From NCBI RefSeq assembly GCF_015142735.1, contig NZ_JACSPN010000008.1, positions 52,789 to 116,788 of the forward strand: a stretch of 64,000 nucleotides of DNA, read 5' to 3'. Under the pieces are notes generated by a model. It worked only from the letters and a program-made list of their open reading frames with translations, did not search any database and had not been told where the DNA came from. Source of the stretch: Oerskovia douganii (lineage in GTDB: Bacteria > Actinomycetota > Actinomycetes > Actinomycetales > Cellulomonadaceae). The translations under genes and the position numbers were made by a program. Positions 34,526-43,598 of this stretch are shown piece after piece (the first letter of the stretch is position 1; every line of letters begins with the position of its first letter).

Positions 34526-35086
34526 TCAGCCCGGATCCTCCACCAGTGCGGCCAGCCGGGTCACGGTGTTCCAGTTCCTCGCCGTGCCCCACACCCCGAG
34601 CGTCCGGAGCAGCACCGCGGGCGTCAGCCTCGAGGTCCCGACCCCGCCCTCGTACCAGGTGTAGCTCACGCGCCCCGACCACGCCATGTGCTCGACGCCG
34701 TACCGCGCCGGGTCCAGGGCGGCGAGCCGGTCCGGCGTGGGCGCGTGGGGGTGGAAGGCCAGCAGCAGGTGGGAGGGATCCGCCCGGGCCGCCTCGGGGA
34801 ACGGGTTGTCCGCGACCGCCGCCGCCAGCTCCGCAGCGGTCAGCGTGAGCACGTCGACGTCCAGACCCAGCCGCTCGCGCAGGCCTGCGCGGACGAGGTG
34901 CGTGACGTCGTCGGGCCCCGTGATCCCCGACGTCCCCGGCGCGACGACGAGGTTCCCGCTCGCGAGGAGCGTGCGCGCTCCCGCGAACCCCGCGTCCTGC
35001 GCGACCGCGCGCAGGTCCGCCGACGGGACCTTGCGGCCCCCGCCCACGTTGACGCCCCGCAGGAGCACGGCGAACCCCGACGTCAT
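34526..35086 (-). CDS. DUF1697 family protein
   Basis: A 186-residue protein with the family opening AVLLRGVNVGGGRKVP, the motif TLLASGNLVV and TARNWNTVTRL near the end. The family is widespread, its biochemical role is not known to me. The ATG starts 4 bases after the stop of the formylglycine-generating enzyme gene, so the two are co-transcribed, but no functional link is known. Confidence 0.82.
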   Translation of the reverse strand: MTSGFAVLLRGVNVGGGRKVPSADLRAVAQDAGFAGARTLLASGNLVVAPGTSGITGPDDVTHLVRAGLRERLGLDVDVLTLTAAELAAAVADNPFPEAARADPSHLLLAFHPHAPTPDRLAALDPARYGVEHMAWSGRVSYTWYEGGVGTSRLTPAVLLRTLGVWGTARNWNTVTRLAALVEDPG

Positions 35087-35090
35087 GGGC

Positions 35091-36251
35091 TCAGCCCAGC
35101 AGGTCGCGCGCGGACACGGGCGCCACGGCGGGGGCCACCGCGACCGGAGGGCGCACCACGCAGCGGAAGCCGATGTGGCTCGTCGCGGTGTCGACCGCCT
35201 GCGGCGACCGGGCCGCGGGGCGGTAGCGCAGGCAGTACTCCGGCGCGCACAGGTGCGAGCCGCCCTTGAGCACCATGCGGGGGATCGTCGAGCCGGGCTC
35301 GGCGCTCGCGGCCGCACGCGGGTCCGGTGCGTCGCCGGACCCGGCGCTCGTGCGGTCGGGGTGCTCGCCGGGCCCGTCCTGCGCCGCGCCCGTCAGGACG
35401 TACGCGGGGATCTCGACCGTGAGGGCGGCGCGGGCCGCCGCGACCTCGGCGGCCGAGCGTGCCCGTCCGGCGTGGTCGGGCGTGTAGTACGACGTGGTCC
35501 ACTCCCAGACGTTGCCCGTCATGTCGACCAGGCCGTACCCGTTCGCGGGGAACGTCCCGACGGGGCTCGTCCCGACCCACCCCTGCGCGCCCGTGTTGCG
35601 GTGGGGGAACGAGCCCTGCCAGTGGTTCGCGAGCAGCTCGCCGTCCGGGCGGTGCTCGTCGCCCCACGCGAACCGGGCGCCGTCGAGCCCACCGCGGGCC
35701 GCGTACTCCCACTCGGCCTCGGTCGGCAGCGACCGTCCTGCCCACGTCGCGTACGCCTGGGCGTCCTCGAACGAGACCTGCACGACCGGGTGGTCCTCGC
35801 GGCCCTCGACCGACGTGCCCGGCCCGTGCGGCGCGTCCCACCGTGCGCCGGGTCGCCACCGCCACCACTGCTGCGAGTCCGCGAGGTCGACGGGGCCGGT
35901 CGTGGGCGTGAACACGAGCGCTCCGGGCACGAGGTCCTCGGTCGCGACGCCGGGGTAGTCGGCGGGGTCGAGCGCGCGCTCGGCGACGGTCACGTACCCC
36001 GTCGCGGCGACGAACGCGGCGAACTGCGCGTTGGTCACGGGGTGCGCCTCGATCTCGAACGCGGCGACCGTCGCCTCGTGGGCCGGCGCCTCGTCGGGGT
36101 AGAACTCGGTCGAGCCCATGCGGAACGAGCCGCCCGGCAGGGGGACCAGGGGCGAGAGCCCGGCCGGGGCGTCGGCGTGCGCGAGCGTCGTCTCACCCTT
36201 CGGTCCACCTGTCGTGCGCGCTGCCTGCGCCGTGCCCGCTGTCCTGTCCAT
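35091..36251 (-). CDS. Formylglycine-generating enzyme (sulfatase-activating, SUMF1 type)
   Basis: Oxidises a cysteine in sulfatases to formylglycine. The 386-residue protein has PLPGGSFRMGS, ALPTEAEWEYAARGG-like SLPTEAEWEYAARGG, NVWEWT and, near the end, GGSHLCAPEYCLRYR with C335 and C340, the two cysteines that bind copper in true formylglycine-generating enzymes. Many SUMF1-like proteins lack them, so catalysis is likely. A variable Ala/Gly/Asp-rich insertion lies at about 290-325. GAGGAG precedes the ATG at 36251. No sulfatase gene is in this window. Confidence 0.88.
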   Translation of the reverse strand: MDRTAGTAQAARTTGGPKGETTLAHADAPAGLSPLVPLPGGSFRMGSTEFYPDEAPAHEATVAAFEIEAHPVTNAQFAAFVAATGYVTVAERALDPADYPGVATEDLVPGALVFTPTTGPVDLADSQQWWRWRPGARWDAPHGPGTSVEGREDHPVVQVSFEDAQAYATWAGRSLPTEAEWEYAARGGLDGARFAWGDEHRPDGELLANHWQGSFPHRNTGAQGWVGTSPVGTFPANGYGLVDMTGNVWEWTTSYYTPDHAGRARSAAEVAAARAALTVEIPAYVLTGAAQDGPGEHPDRTSAGSGDAPDPRAAASAEPGSTIPRMVLKGGSHLCAPEYCLRYRPAARSPQAVDTATSHIGFRCVVRPPVAVAPAVAPVSARDLLG

Positions 36252-36584
36252 GCGTCTCCTCGTGTCGAGCTCGTCCTCGATGCCGTCCCGGTGTCGTCGG
36301 CGGCCGGGACCCGGCGTGCGCAAGGCCTCCCCAGGATGGTGCAGTCGTCGCTCTGACCTGCGACGACACCCGTCCGACAGGGGAGCCCCGGGCTGCTTCC
36401 CCCGACCCTAGCGCCGGGCACGTGCGTCCGTCAGCCCCGGACCTCCGGGGGACGCGCAGCCCGGGCGGTCCGGGTGCTCGCCGTGATGCCGCTCACGGGA
36501 GGGCGAACCCCCTCGACCAGACCGTTGCCCGAGGCGTATATTCCAGCCGGAGTATTCCGTCAGGGGTGAGCACGAGGAGGCGAC
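36252..36584. other. Intergenic region with divergent promoters and PadR operator
   Basis: 333 bases between the formylglycine-generating enzyme and the PadR gene, transcribed away from each other. Apart from the operator at 36538-36555, only GC-rich sequence without a recognisable gene is seen. Confidence 0.6.
36538..36555. promoter_or_regulatory. Candidate PadR operator
   Basis: ATATTCC-AGCC-GGAGTAT is a near-perfect dyad (6 of 7 pairs) in a locally AT-rich patch, 29 bases before the PadR gene start. Position and form suit self-repression by the PadR protein. Confidence 0.5.
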
Positions 36585-37220
36585 ATGGCACGCAAGGAGC
36601 TCTCCGCTGCCGCCCTGCTCCTCCTCGGGCTGCTCCACGAGCAGCCCATGCACCCCTACCAGGTCCACCAGACGCTCAAGCAGCGGGGCGACGACCGGCT
36701 CGCGAGCATCACCCCGGGCTCGGTCTACCACGCCATGGAACGGCTCGAGTCCGACGGGCTCGTCGAGGTCGTCGGCACCGACCGCGAGGGCAACCGGCCC
36801 CAGCGGACCACCTACCGCCTGACCGATGCAGGACGCGAGGTCTTCGCGGCCCGCACGGCCCGGCTGCTCGGTGAGCCGCGGCGCGAGCACCCCTGGTTCC
36901 CGCTCGCACTGTCCCAGGCCCACGCGATCGACCGGGCGAGCGCCCTCACGGCGCTGCGTGCCCGTCGCGCCGCGCTGGCCGACGAGCTCACCGCCTGGAC
37001 CCGCAGGTACGACGACGTGCGGAGCCACGGGCTGCCCCGTCGCCTCCTGCTCGACGTCGAGCACGACCTCCACCGGATCGAGTCGGAGCTCACCTGGCTC
37101 GACGGCCTGCTGGCCGACCTCGACTCCGGCGCCCTGGACTGGGACGAACCCGTCCCGCAGTCCTTCCGCGACTTCGTCGCCGCCCGCTCGCGGGCCCAGG
37201 CCACGGACCACGTGCCCTGA
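36585..37220 (+). CDS. PadR-family transcriptional repressor
   Basis: A 211-residue regulator. Residues 5-90 form the PadR winged helix (ALLLLGLLHEQPMHPYQVHQ, GSVYHAMERLESDGLVEV, then RTTYRLTDAGR), followed by a helical dimerisation region typical of PadR-s1 proteins. Such proteins often repress a neighbouring drug exporter and are released by its substrate. The exporter gene begins 78 bases downstream on the same strand. GAGGAGG precedes the ATG. Confidence 0.9.
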   Translation: MARKELSAAALLLLGLLHEQPMHPYQVHQTLKQRGDDRLASITPGSVYHAMERLESDGLVEVVGTDREGNRPQRTTYRLTDAGREVFAARTARLLGEPRREHPWFPLALSQAHAIDRASALTALRARRAALADELTAWTRRYDDVRSHGLPRRLLLDVEHDLHRIESELTWLDGLLADLDSGALDWDEPVPQSFRDFVAARSRAQATDHVP

Positions 37221-37298
37221 CCTTCCGCCGGGATCGCGCCCGGCGAGCGGCTGCTCGCGCAGCCTCCCGAACACACTTCTCCGACCTCAGAGGACCCC

Positions 37299-39002
37299 AT
37301 GACCACGACCCCTCCCTCAGGGAGCCTGCCCGCGACCGGTGACCCGGCGTCGAGCGCTGCGGCGCCGTCGGCCACGGCCACCGCTCCCGCGGGCCCCGCG
37401 TCGGGCGCTCCCGCCGGACCCCCGCTCGTCGACCTCGGCGGGCGCAGCCCGTGGAGCATCCTCCCGGCCCTGTGCCTGGGCTTCTTCATGATCATGGTCG
37501 ACACCACGATCGTGAACATCGCGGTGCCCACGCTCGTCGACACGTTCGACACGACCCTGACCGCGGTGGGCTGGGTCAACAGCGCCTACCTGCTCACGTA
37601 CGCGGTGCTGCTCCTGCTGGCCGGTCGCCTGGGCGACCGGTTCGGCCCCAGGCCCGTGTTCGTCCTGGGGCTCGTCGTCTTCACGCTCTCCTCGCTGTGG
37701 TGCGGGCTCTCCGGGTCCGTCGAGATGCTCATCGTGGCCCGCGCGGTCCAGGGCGTGGGTGCCGCGCTCATGACCCCGCAGACCATGTCGATGATCACGC
37801 GCGTCTTCCCGCCGCGTCAGCGCGGTGCGGCGATGGGGCTGTGGGGCGCGGTCGCGGGCGTCGCGACCATCGCGGGCCCGCTGCTCGGCGGCGTGTTCGT
37901 CGAGACCTGGGGCTGGGAGTGGATCTTCTTCGTCAACATCCCCGTGGGGGTCGTGGCCCTGGTCCTGGCCCTGCGCAGCCTGCCGTCCCTGCCGACCAGC
38001 AAGCGCAGCTTCGACATGATCGGCGTCGCGCTCTCGATCGTGGGGCTGTTCCTGTTCGTGTTCGGCCTGCAGGAGGGCGAGACGTACCACTGGGGCACGG
38101 TCGTGGGCCCGCTGAGCATCTGGACGATCATCGGCCTGGGCGTCCTGGTGCTCGCGGCGTTCGTGCTGTGGCAGCGGCACCTCGGTGAGCGCGCGCTCCT
38201 GCCGCTCACGCTGTTCCACTCGCGCAACTTCTCGCTCGCGAACGTGTCCGGCATGGCCGTGTCGTTCGGCATGATCGGGATCTTCTTCCCGCTGACGATC
38301 TTCCTGCAGTCGATCCTGGGTCTCTCTCCCCTCGAGGCAGCGCTCATCAACCTGCCCGGCTCGCTCGTGTCCGGCGTCGTGGCGCCGTTCGCGGGCCGCC
38401 TCTCGGACCGGGTCCCGGGCAAGTGGGTCGTGGCCTCGGGCTTCGCGCTGCTCTCGGCCTCGGTCGTGTGGCTGAGCGTCGCGGCGACGCCCGACGCGAG
38501 CGTCTGGGCGATCGTCGCGCCCATGACCCTGTTCGGGATCGGGACGGGCGCGCTGTTCTCGCCGCTCGCGAACCTCGCGACCTCGGGGCTCGACCACCGC
38601 ACGGCCGGGGCGGGCGCGGGCGCGTTCAACACGTTCCGCCAGGTGGGCGGCGTGATCGGCTCGGCCGCGATCGTCGCGACGCTCACGAGCAGGCTCTCGG
38701 CGACCCTGCCGGCCGCCGCGCGCGACGCGTCGACGGCCCTGCCTGCCGAGCTCCGCCAGCAGTTCGTCGACGGGTTCGCCGCGGCGGGCGGCTCGCTCAC
38801 CGGGGGAGCGCAGGGCATGGAGCTGCCTGCGGGCATCCCGCCCGAGGCCGCCGAGCAGATCCGCCAGGCCGCGACCACCGCGCTGCACCAGGGGTTCTCG
38901 CTCGCGGTCGGCCAGACCCTGCTCGTCACGGCGGGGGTCCTCGTGATCGGGCTCGTCGCGGCGCTCAGCATGCGTGCCACGCACGTCGCGCACGCGGACT
39001 GA
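37299..39002 (+). CDS. MFS drug exporter of the DHA2 (14-helix) family
   Basis: A proton-driven multidrug exporter. The 567-residue protein has about 14 membrane helices and DHA2 motifs: MVDTTIVNIAVPTLVDTF in helix 1, LLLAGRLGDRFGPR in the loop 2-3, and GPLLGGVFVETWGWEWIFFVN (motif C region, with the following helix). The first 45 residues are Ala/Pro-rich. AGAGGA precedes the ATG. The PadR gene just upstream probably controls it. Confidence 0.92.
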   Translation: MTTTPPSGSLPATGDPASSAAAPSATATAPAGPASGAPAGPPLVDLGGRSPWSILPALCLGFFMIMVDTTIVNIAVPTLVDTFDTTLTAVGWVNSAYLLTYAVLLLLAGRLGDRFGPRPVFVLGLVVFTLSSLWCGLSGSVEMLIVARAVQGVGAALMTPQTMSMITRVFPPRQRGAAMGLWGAVAGVATIAGPLLGGVFVETWGWEWIFFVNIPVGVVALVLALRSLPSLPTSKRSFDMIGVALSIVGLFLFVFGLQEGETYHWGTVVGPLSIWTIIGLGVLVLAAFVLWQRHLGERALLPLTLFHSRNFSLANVSGMAVSFGMIGIFFPLTIFLQSILGLSPLEAALINLPGSLVSGVVAPFAGRLSDRVPGKWVVASGFALLSASVVWLSVAATPDASVWAIVAPMTLFGIGTGALFSPLANLATSGLDHRTAGAGAGAFNTFRQVGGVIGSAAIVATLTSRLSATLPAAARDASTALPAELRQQFVDGFAAAGGSLTGGAQGMELPAGIPPEAAEQIRQAATTALHQGFSLAVGQTLLVTAGVLVIGLVAALSMRATHVAHAD

Positions 39003-39409
39003 GCGCACCGGTCCGCGGGGCGCCCTGCCGTGCGGACCACGGCGGACCGGGCCCGACGGCGGCACGCGAGCGCCGTCGTCGGGCCGGCTCGCGCCGTGCC
39101 GGGCGCAGGTGCCCCGCCGGCCCCGCCCGGCCCCGCCCCGCCGCCGCCGGCCCCCCCCCCCCCCCCCCGGGGGGGGGGGGGGGACGCTCACGTGAACAGC
39201 TCGTGACATCTCGGACGCACGGCGTGTTGCCTCGACACGGGAGAACCGCACGGGCGTAGTTTCGAACGTGACGGACGACACACGTCGTCCTCCGGGAGGC
39301 CGTCCGATGGAGTCTTCGCTCCGTGCAGGAGGGCCGGCACCGGCCCTTCGTCGGCCGGTCGCCTGCCCTACCCAGCGAGAACGGCGCCGCGCGCCGGAGG
39401 GAGCCTGCT
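39003..39409. other. Intergenic region with terminator-like hairpin and C/G homopolymer
   Basis: 407 bases between the exporter and phoH2. It holds an imperfect hairpin (39047-39087) built from the GCCGTCGGGC core, then extremely C-rich sequence ending in C18 G15 (39151-39183), and the phoH2 promoter region. A GTG at 39268 with a TAGTTT box 5 bases before it opens a 66-codon frame without homology; it could be a leader. Confidence 0.6.
39151..39183. repeat. C18 followed by G15 homopolymer palindrome
   Basis: Eighteen C (39151-39168) run directly into fifteen G (39169-39183). This is self-complementary and extraordinary even for GC-rich DNA. It may be a true slippage hotspot or a mis-assembled hard-stop region. 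Confidence 0.95.
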
Positions 39410-40795
39410 GTGGTCCGAACCGCCCCTGCTTCTGGAGCTGCACCCGACGTCACCGTCGAGTCCCCTGAACCGACCCCTGCCGGGCGTCGCACCTTCGTCA
39501 TCGACACGTCCGTGCTCCTGTCCGATCCGCGAGCCATGCTGCGGTTCGCCGAGCACGACGTCGTCCTGCCCGTCGTCGTCATCACCGAGCTCGAGGCCAA
39601 GCGGCACCACGCCGAGCTCGGGTACTTCGCCCGCAGCGCGCTGCGCATGCTCGACGACCTGCGGGTCAGGCACGGGCGTCTCGACGCCCCGCTGCCCGTG
39701 GGGGCCGTGGGCGGGACGCTGCGCGTCGAGCTCAACCACACGGACCCGACGGTGCTCCCCGCAGGGTTCCGCCTGGGTGACAACGACACGCGCATCCTCT
39801 CGGTCGCGGCCAACCTCGCGAGCGAGGGCTGCGACGTGACCGTGGTGTCCAAGGACCTGCCCATGCGGGTCAAGGCCTCCGCCGTGGGGCTGCGTGCCGA
39901 GGAGTACCGGGCCGAGCTCGCGATCGACTCGGGCTGGACCGGCATGGGCGAGATCGACGTGAGCGACGAGCAGATGGCCGACCTGTGGGAGCACGAGTCG
40001 GTCGAGCTCTCGGCGCTCGACGCCGCCACGGTCGCGGCCGCCGAGCCGCTCCTGGTGCACTCCGGGCTCGTGGTCCACTCGCCGCGGGGCTCTGCGCTGG
40101 GCAGGGTCACGGCCGACAAGCACGTGCAGCTCGTCCGGGGCGACCAGGACGTGTTCGGCGTGCACGGGCGCTCGGCCGAGCAGCGCATCGCGATCGACCT
40201 GCTGCTCGACCAGGAGATCGGGATCGTGTCGCTCGGCGGGCGTGCCGGCACGGGCAAGTCCGCGCTCGCGCTGTGCGCGGGCCTCGAGGCGGTGCTCGAG
40301 AAGAGGCAGCACCGCAAGATCATGGTCTTCCGCCCCCTGTACGCCGTGGGCGGCCAGGAGCTCGGCTACCTGCCGGGCTCCGAGGCCGAGAAGATGAACC
40401 CGTGGGCACAGGCGGTGTTCGACACCCTGGGGGCGCTCGTGTCCACGGAGGTCATGGACGAGATCGTGGACCGTGACGTCCTGGAGGTCCTGCCCCTGAC
40501 CCACATCCGGGGGCGCTCGCTCCACGACGCGTTCGTCATCGTCGACGAGGCCCAGTCCCTCGAGCGCAACGTCCTGCTGACCGTGCTCTCGCGCATCGGG
40601 CAGTCCTCCCGGGTCGTCCTCACGCACGACGTCGCGCAGCGTGACAACCTGCGCGTCGGGCGGCACGACGGCGTCGCCGCGGTGATCGAGGCGCTCAAGG
40701 GGCACCCGCTGTTCGCGCACGTGACCCTGACGCGCTCCGAGCGCTCGCCCGTCGCGGCGCTCGTGACGGAGATGCTGGAGAGCATCGAGGTCTGA
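39410..40795 (+). CDS. phoH2: PhoH2: PIN-domain RNase fused to PhoH ATPase/helicase
   Basis: A PIN-PhoH protein; the family unwinds and cuts RNA in an ATP-dependent way. Residues about 25-160 are the PIN domain with acidic residues in [19 protein letters not shown] and [11 protein letters not shown]. Residues 245-461 are the PhoH ATPase with Walker A GTGKS (K283) and Walker B D379-E380 (VIVDEAQ). The 461-residue length is normal. In mycobacteria it is preceded by a small antitoxin-like frame; here the upstream region holds only a weak candidate at 39268. The GTG at 39410 follows GGAGGGAG; earlier in-frame starts lack one. Confidence 0.9.
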   Translation: MVRTAPASGAAPDVTVESPEPTPAGRRTFVIDTSVLLSDPRAMLRFAEHDVVLPVVVITELEAKRHHAELGYFARSALRMLDDLRVRHGRLDAPLPVGAVGGTLRVELNHTDPTVLPAGFRLGDNDTRILSVAANLASEGCDVTVVSKDLPMRVKASAVGLRAEEYRAELAIDSGWTGMGEIDVSDEQMADLWEHESVELSALDAATVAAAEPLLVHSGLVVHSPRGSALGRVTADKHVQLVRGDQDVFGVHGRSAEQRIAIDLLLDQEIGIVSLGGRAGTGKSALALCAGLEAVLEKRQHRKIMVFRPLYAVGGQELGYLPGSEAEKMNPWAQAVFDTLGALVSTEVMDEIVDRDVLEVLPLTHIRGRSLHDAFVIVDEAQSLERNVLLTVLSRIGQSSRVVLTHDVAQRDNLRVGRHDGVAAVIEALKGHPLFAHVTLTRSERSPVAALVTEMLESIEV

Positions 40796-40963
40796 GCCCG
40801 GCGCCCGTCGTGGCCCCGGTCCGCGGGCCTCGGGGCCACGACGCGGCGCGAGCGAGCCCGGCACCGGCGCGCGCCCATCTCGCCTGTCACGCCCGTCGCG
40901 CCCGTCGCGCCCGGCGGGCGAGTCGGGACGGGCCGCGGCGCGACGGCAAGGCATCATCGACGG

Positions 40964-41590
40964 ATGAGCCCAGGCCCCGCAGCCCTCGTCCCTCCGGATC
41001 CCGCCTGGGGCGAGCAGGCGGTGGGGCTCCTCGCGGTCGTGCGGTCCGCCTTCGCCGTCCTGGACGGGGCGCAGGGCATGGCCTACGACCACATCGGGTC
41101 CACGGCCGTGCCCGGCCTCGCCGCCAAGCCGTTCCTGGACCTGCAGGTGCGCGTCCCGGTCCTCGTGGCCGTCGAGGACTACGAGGACGCGCTGCGCGCG
41201 ACGACGTTCGTCCGGGCGCGGGGGAGCCGTCCGGACTCCCCGGGGGTCACGGCCGACGTCCCGCGGGGGACCTCACGCCCGGACGACCCGCTCGTCTGGC
41301 GCAAGGCGCTCTTCGTGTCGGAGGCGCCGGCGGCGATCCTCCACGTCCGCCGGGCCGACTCGCCCTGGGCCGCGTACACGGTCGCCCTCCGGGACCTGCT
41401 GCGAGAGGACGCGGGCCGGCGCGCGCAGTACGAGGGCCTCAAGCGGCGGCTCGCGCACGAGCACGCCGCCGACGAGGACTACGACGACTACACGCGCGCC
41501 AAGACGGTGTTCTTCGACGAGGTCCAGGGCGAGCTCGAGCGCAGGGTGCGGGCCGTCGGCGGGCCGGTCAGGTCCGCGCCGTACCGCTGA
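40964..41590 (+). CDS. GrpB/UPF0157 family protein
   Basis: A 208-residue protein with the family motif YDHIGSTAVPGLAAKPFLDL and a later HVRRADSPWAAYTVALRDLLR. The fold is related to nucleotidyltransferases and the family is sometimes annotated as dephospho-CoA kinase-associated; the function is unsettled. The C-terminus overlaps the end of the FUSC gene on the other strand by 23 bases, so the two 3' ends are antisense to each other. Confidence 0.85.
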   Translation: MSPGPAALVPPDPAWGEQAVGLLAVVRSAFAVLDGAQGMAYDHIGSTAVPGLAAKPFLDLQVRVPVLVAVEDYEDALRATTFVRARGSRPDSPGVTADVPRGTSRPDDPLVWRKALFVSEAPAAILHVRRADSPWAAYTVALRDLLREDAGRRAQYEGLKRRLAHEHAADEDYDDYTRAKTVFFDEVQGELERRVRAVGGPVRSAPYR

Positions 41591-42923
41591 CGCGGGACGC
41601 GCCACGCCGCGCGTGGACGAGCACGACGGCCAGCACGCCGACGACCGCGCCCACGGCCGTGTCGAGGGCCCGGTCGAGCGCGATGCCCTCGCCCGACCCG
41701 CCGAGCGACGTCATGAGCAGCGCCATGGGCGTGATGGTCAGCATCGCGAGCCCGTAGTGGCGTCCGACGACGATCTCGGTCACGACCTGCAGCGCGACGA
41801 CGAGCGCCGCGGTCGCCCAGAAGCCGAGGTGCGCGTCGAGCAGCGGCCACGCGACCAGGGCGCCGACGACCGTGCCGAGCGCCCGCTGGAGCGCGCGGAC
41901 CACGGCGTGCTGCGTCGTCGTGCCCTGGAGGGTCGCGGTCGCGCCCATCGCGGCCCAGGCCGGGTGGCCGAACCCGGCGACGTGCGCGACCGCGGCCGCG
42001 ACCGCCGCGGCGAGCGTCACGCGGAGCGAGCGCAGCCGCCAGCCTGCGCTCCCGGTGAGGGACTCGCGCGCGGTCGCGCGCAGCGTCAGGCGTGGCGGCA
42101 GGTCGGCGGGCGTCCCGGCGGCCCCGGAGAGGTCGTCGGCGAGCCGCAGCGCGGTGGCGCGCGTGCGGCGGTGGGAGGCGTCGTCGGCGAGGACGCGCCG
42201 TGCGAGGGCCACGGCGTCGTGCGCCCGTCCGACGGCGCCGCGGTCGTCGGGCGCGAGGGCGGCGGCCTCGGCGGCGAGGGTCGCGCGGCGCACCGCGAGC
42301 CGGGCCGGTCCGCTGGGACGGAACAGGAAGCCGGCGAGGCACACGACCCAGGCGACGGCCACGCCCAGGAGCCCGGCGAGGCCGCGCGGGGCGAGGTCGG
42401 CGAACGTGGGGGCGCCGGCGAGCCCGGCACCGGCGGCGAAGACCACGATGGTCGCGCCGGGTGGCCCGGTGCGCAGGAGCTGGCACAGCGCGGTCATCCC
42501 GCCCGCGAGCAGGGCGACCACCCCGAGCGCGACCCAGGTGGGGGCGCCTGCGGCCGTGACCGCGGACGTGAGGAGGATCGACCCGACCATGGCCACGCCC
42601 ACGAGCGTGAGCAGCGCTGCCCGGCGCCGGTACGGGTCGAACCGTCCGTAGAGCGACGTGAGCGCTCCGAGGGCCGCGAAGCCTGCGAGGTCCTGGTGGC
42701 CGCTCGTGGCGGCGATCACCAGGGCGATCGCGACGCTCGCTCCGCAGAGCAGGGCTGCGGCGAGCGTCGCGTCGACCGAGGTGAGCCGCAGTGCCGCACG
42801 CAGGTGCGCGGGGTCGAGGACCTCGCGCGCCGCGGTGCGCACGGGAGAGCGGTGGTCGGGTGGGCGCTGGTCGGTGGGGGTGTGGCCGGGCGCAGCGGTG
42901 GTGAGGGGGGAGGAGAGTGGCAT
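41568..42923 (-). CDS. FUSC-family membrane protein (aromatic acid exporter-like)
   Basis: A 451-residue protein with two blocks of about five membrane helices (about 55-205 and 290-430) separated by a cytoplasmic helical region, the FUSC/aromatic acid exporter layout. The second block has GFGHPAWAAMGATATLQG and QRALGTVVGALVAW, typical of the family. The start at 42923 lies 7 bases from a -10 box TATCCT (complement of 42931-42936), without a Shine-Dalgarno sequence, so it is probably leaderless. It faces a MarR-type regulator across a 73-base gap, which probably controls it. Confidence 0.85.
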   Translation of the reverse strand: MPLSSPLTTAAPGHTPTDQRPPDHRSPVRTAAREVLDPAHLRAALRLTSVDATLAAALLCGASVAIALVIAATSGHQDLAGFAALGALTSLYGRFDPYRRRAALLTLVGVAMVGSILLTSAVTAAGAPTWVALGVVALLAGGMTALCQLLRTGPPGATIVVFAAGAGLAGAPTFADLAPRGLAGLLGVAVAWVVCLAGFLFRPSGPARLAVRRATLAAEAAALAPDDRGAVGRAHDAVALARRVLADDASHRRTRATALRLADDLSGAAGTPADLPPRLTLRATARESLTGSAGWRLRSLRVTLAAAVAAAVAHVAGFGHPAWAAMGATATLQGTTTQHAVVRALQRALGTVVGALVAWPLLDAHLGFWATAALVVALQVVTEIVVGRHYGLAMLTITPMALLMTSLGGSGEGIALDRALDTAVGAVVGVLAVVLVHARRGASRVSGTART

Positions 42924-42954
42924 CTCTTCGAGGATACGCCTCGTTCGAAGATGT

Positions 42955-42966
42955 TTCACAAGTGAA
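42955..42966. promoter_or_regulatory. Candidate MarR operator
   Basis: TTCAC-AA-GTGAA is a 5-base perfect dyad between the divergent FUSC and MarR genes, close to the promoters of both. A second dyad, TCTTCGA ... TCGAAGA, spans 42925-42951 over the FUSC -10 box. Confidence 0.5.
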
Positions 42967-42984
42967 CTATCTGCCGCGAGGCCC

Positions 42985-42990
42985 TACCCT
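42985..42990 (+). promoter_or_regulatory. -10 box of the MarR gene (leaderless)
   Basis: TACCCT lies 6 bases before the GTG at 42997; no ribosome binding site is seen. Confidence 0.5.
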
Positions 42991-42996
42991 GGTGCC

Positions 42997-43485
42997 GTGG
43001 ACTACGTGGAACGCCTGCGCGAGCAGTGGGCGCAGCAGATGCCCGAGGTTGACGTGTCGCCCATCGACTCGATCGGCCGGATCACCCGCATCGCGGCGCT
43101 CCTGGCGGAGTCGAGCGACACGGTGCTCGCGCAGCGGTCGCTGACCCGCCCCGAGCTCGAGGTCCTCACCGCGCTCCGACGCGCCGGCCGCCCCCTGCGG
43201 GCCCGCGAGGTCACGACCATCACCCGGGCCCCCGGTGCCTCGATCAGCAAGCGCCTCGACCACCTCGAACGCGAAGGCCTCGTCGAGCGGACCGTCGTCG
43301 AGCGCGACCGCCGGGGTGTGCTGCTCTCGCTCACCGAGGAGGGGACCCGGCTCGTCGACGAGCTCTTCCCCGCCCAGCTCGACCGCGAGCGTGCCGCGCT
43401 CGACGGGCTCACCGACGACGAGCGCACCCGCCTCGCCGAGCTGCTCACGATCGTGCTGCGTCGCGTGGACCCCGTCGAGTACTGA
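42997..43485 (+). CDS. MarR-family transcriptional regulator
   Basis: A 162-residue regulator with the MarR winged helix at about 45-120: LTRPELEVLTALRRAGRP, then TTITRAPGASISKRLDHL and the wing RDRRGVLLSLTEEG. It is divergent from the FUSC exporter gene, with palindromic sites in the 73-base gap, so it most likely represses the exporter and itself until an aromatic or organic acid ligand binds (inference from family). A perfect hairpin follows the gene. Confidence 0.88.
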   Translation: MDYVERLREQWAQQMPEVDVSPIDSIGRITRIAALLAESSDTVLAQRSLTRPELEVLTALRRAGRPLRAREVTTITRAPGASISKRLDHLEREGLVERTVVERDRRGVLLSLTEEGTRLVDELFPAQLDRERAALDGLTDDERTRLAELLTIVLRRVDPVEY

Positions 43486-43506
43486 CGCCGTCCCCGGCCC
43501 GGGACG

Positions 43507-43552
43507 ACGAACGGCGTGGGCCGGGTGTCAGCACCCGGCCCACGCCGTTCGT
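43507..43552. terminator. Bidirectional terminator between MarR gene and fumC
   Basis: Two perfect 21-base arms (43507-43527 and 43532-43552) with a 4-base loop TCAG lie between convergent gene ends. There is no U-tract on either side. Confidence 0.85.
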
Positions 43553-43598
43553 GGTCCTCGCCGGGGCCCGCCCTCGTGGAGCGGGACTCAGCGCGTGG

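Noticed and set aside
39268..39468. 66-codon frame before phoH2 as a possible antitoxin (as phoAT in mycobacteria)
   Set aside because: It has a TAGTTT box close to the GTG, but the peptide is Arg/Pro-rich, overlaps the start of phoH2 and shows no antitoxin-like features. Kept only as a remark.
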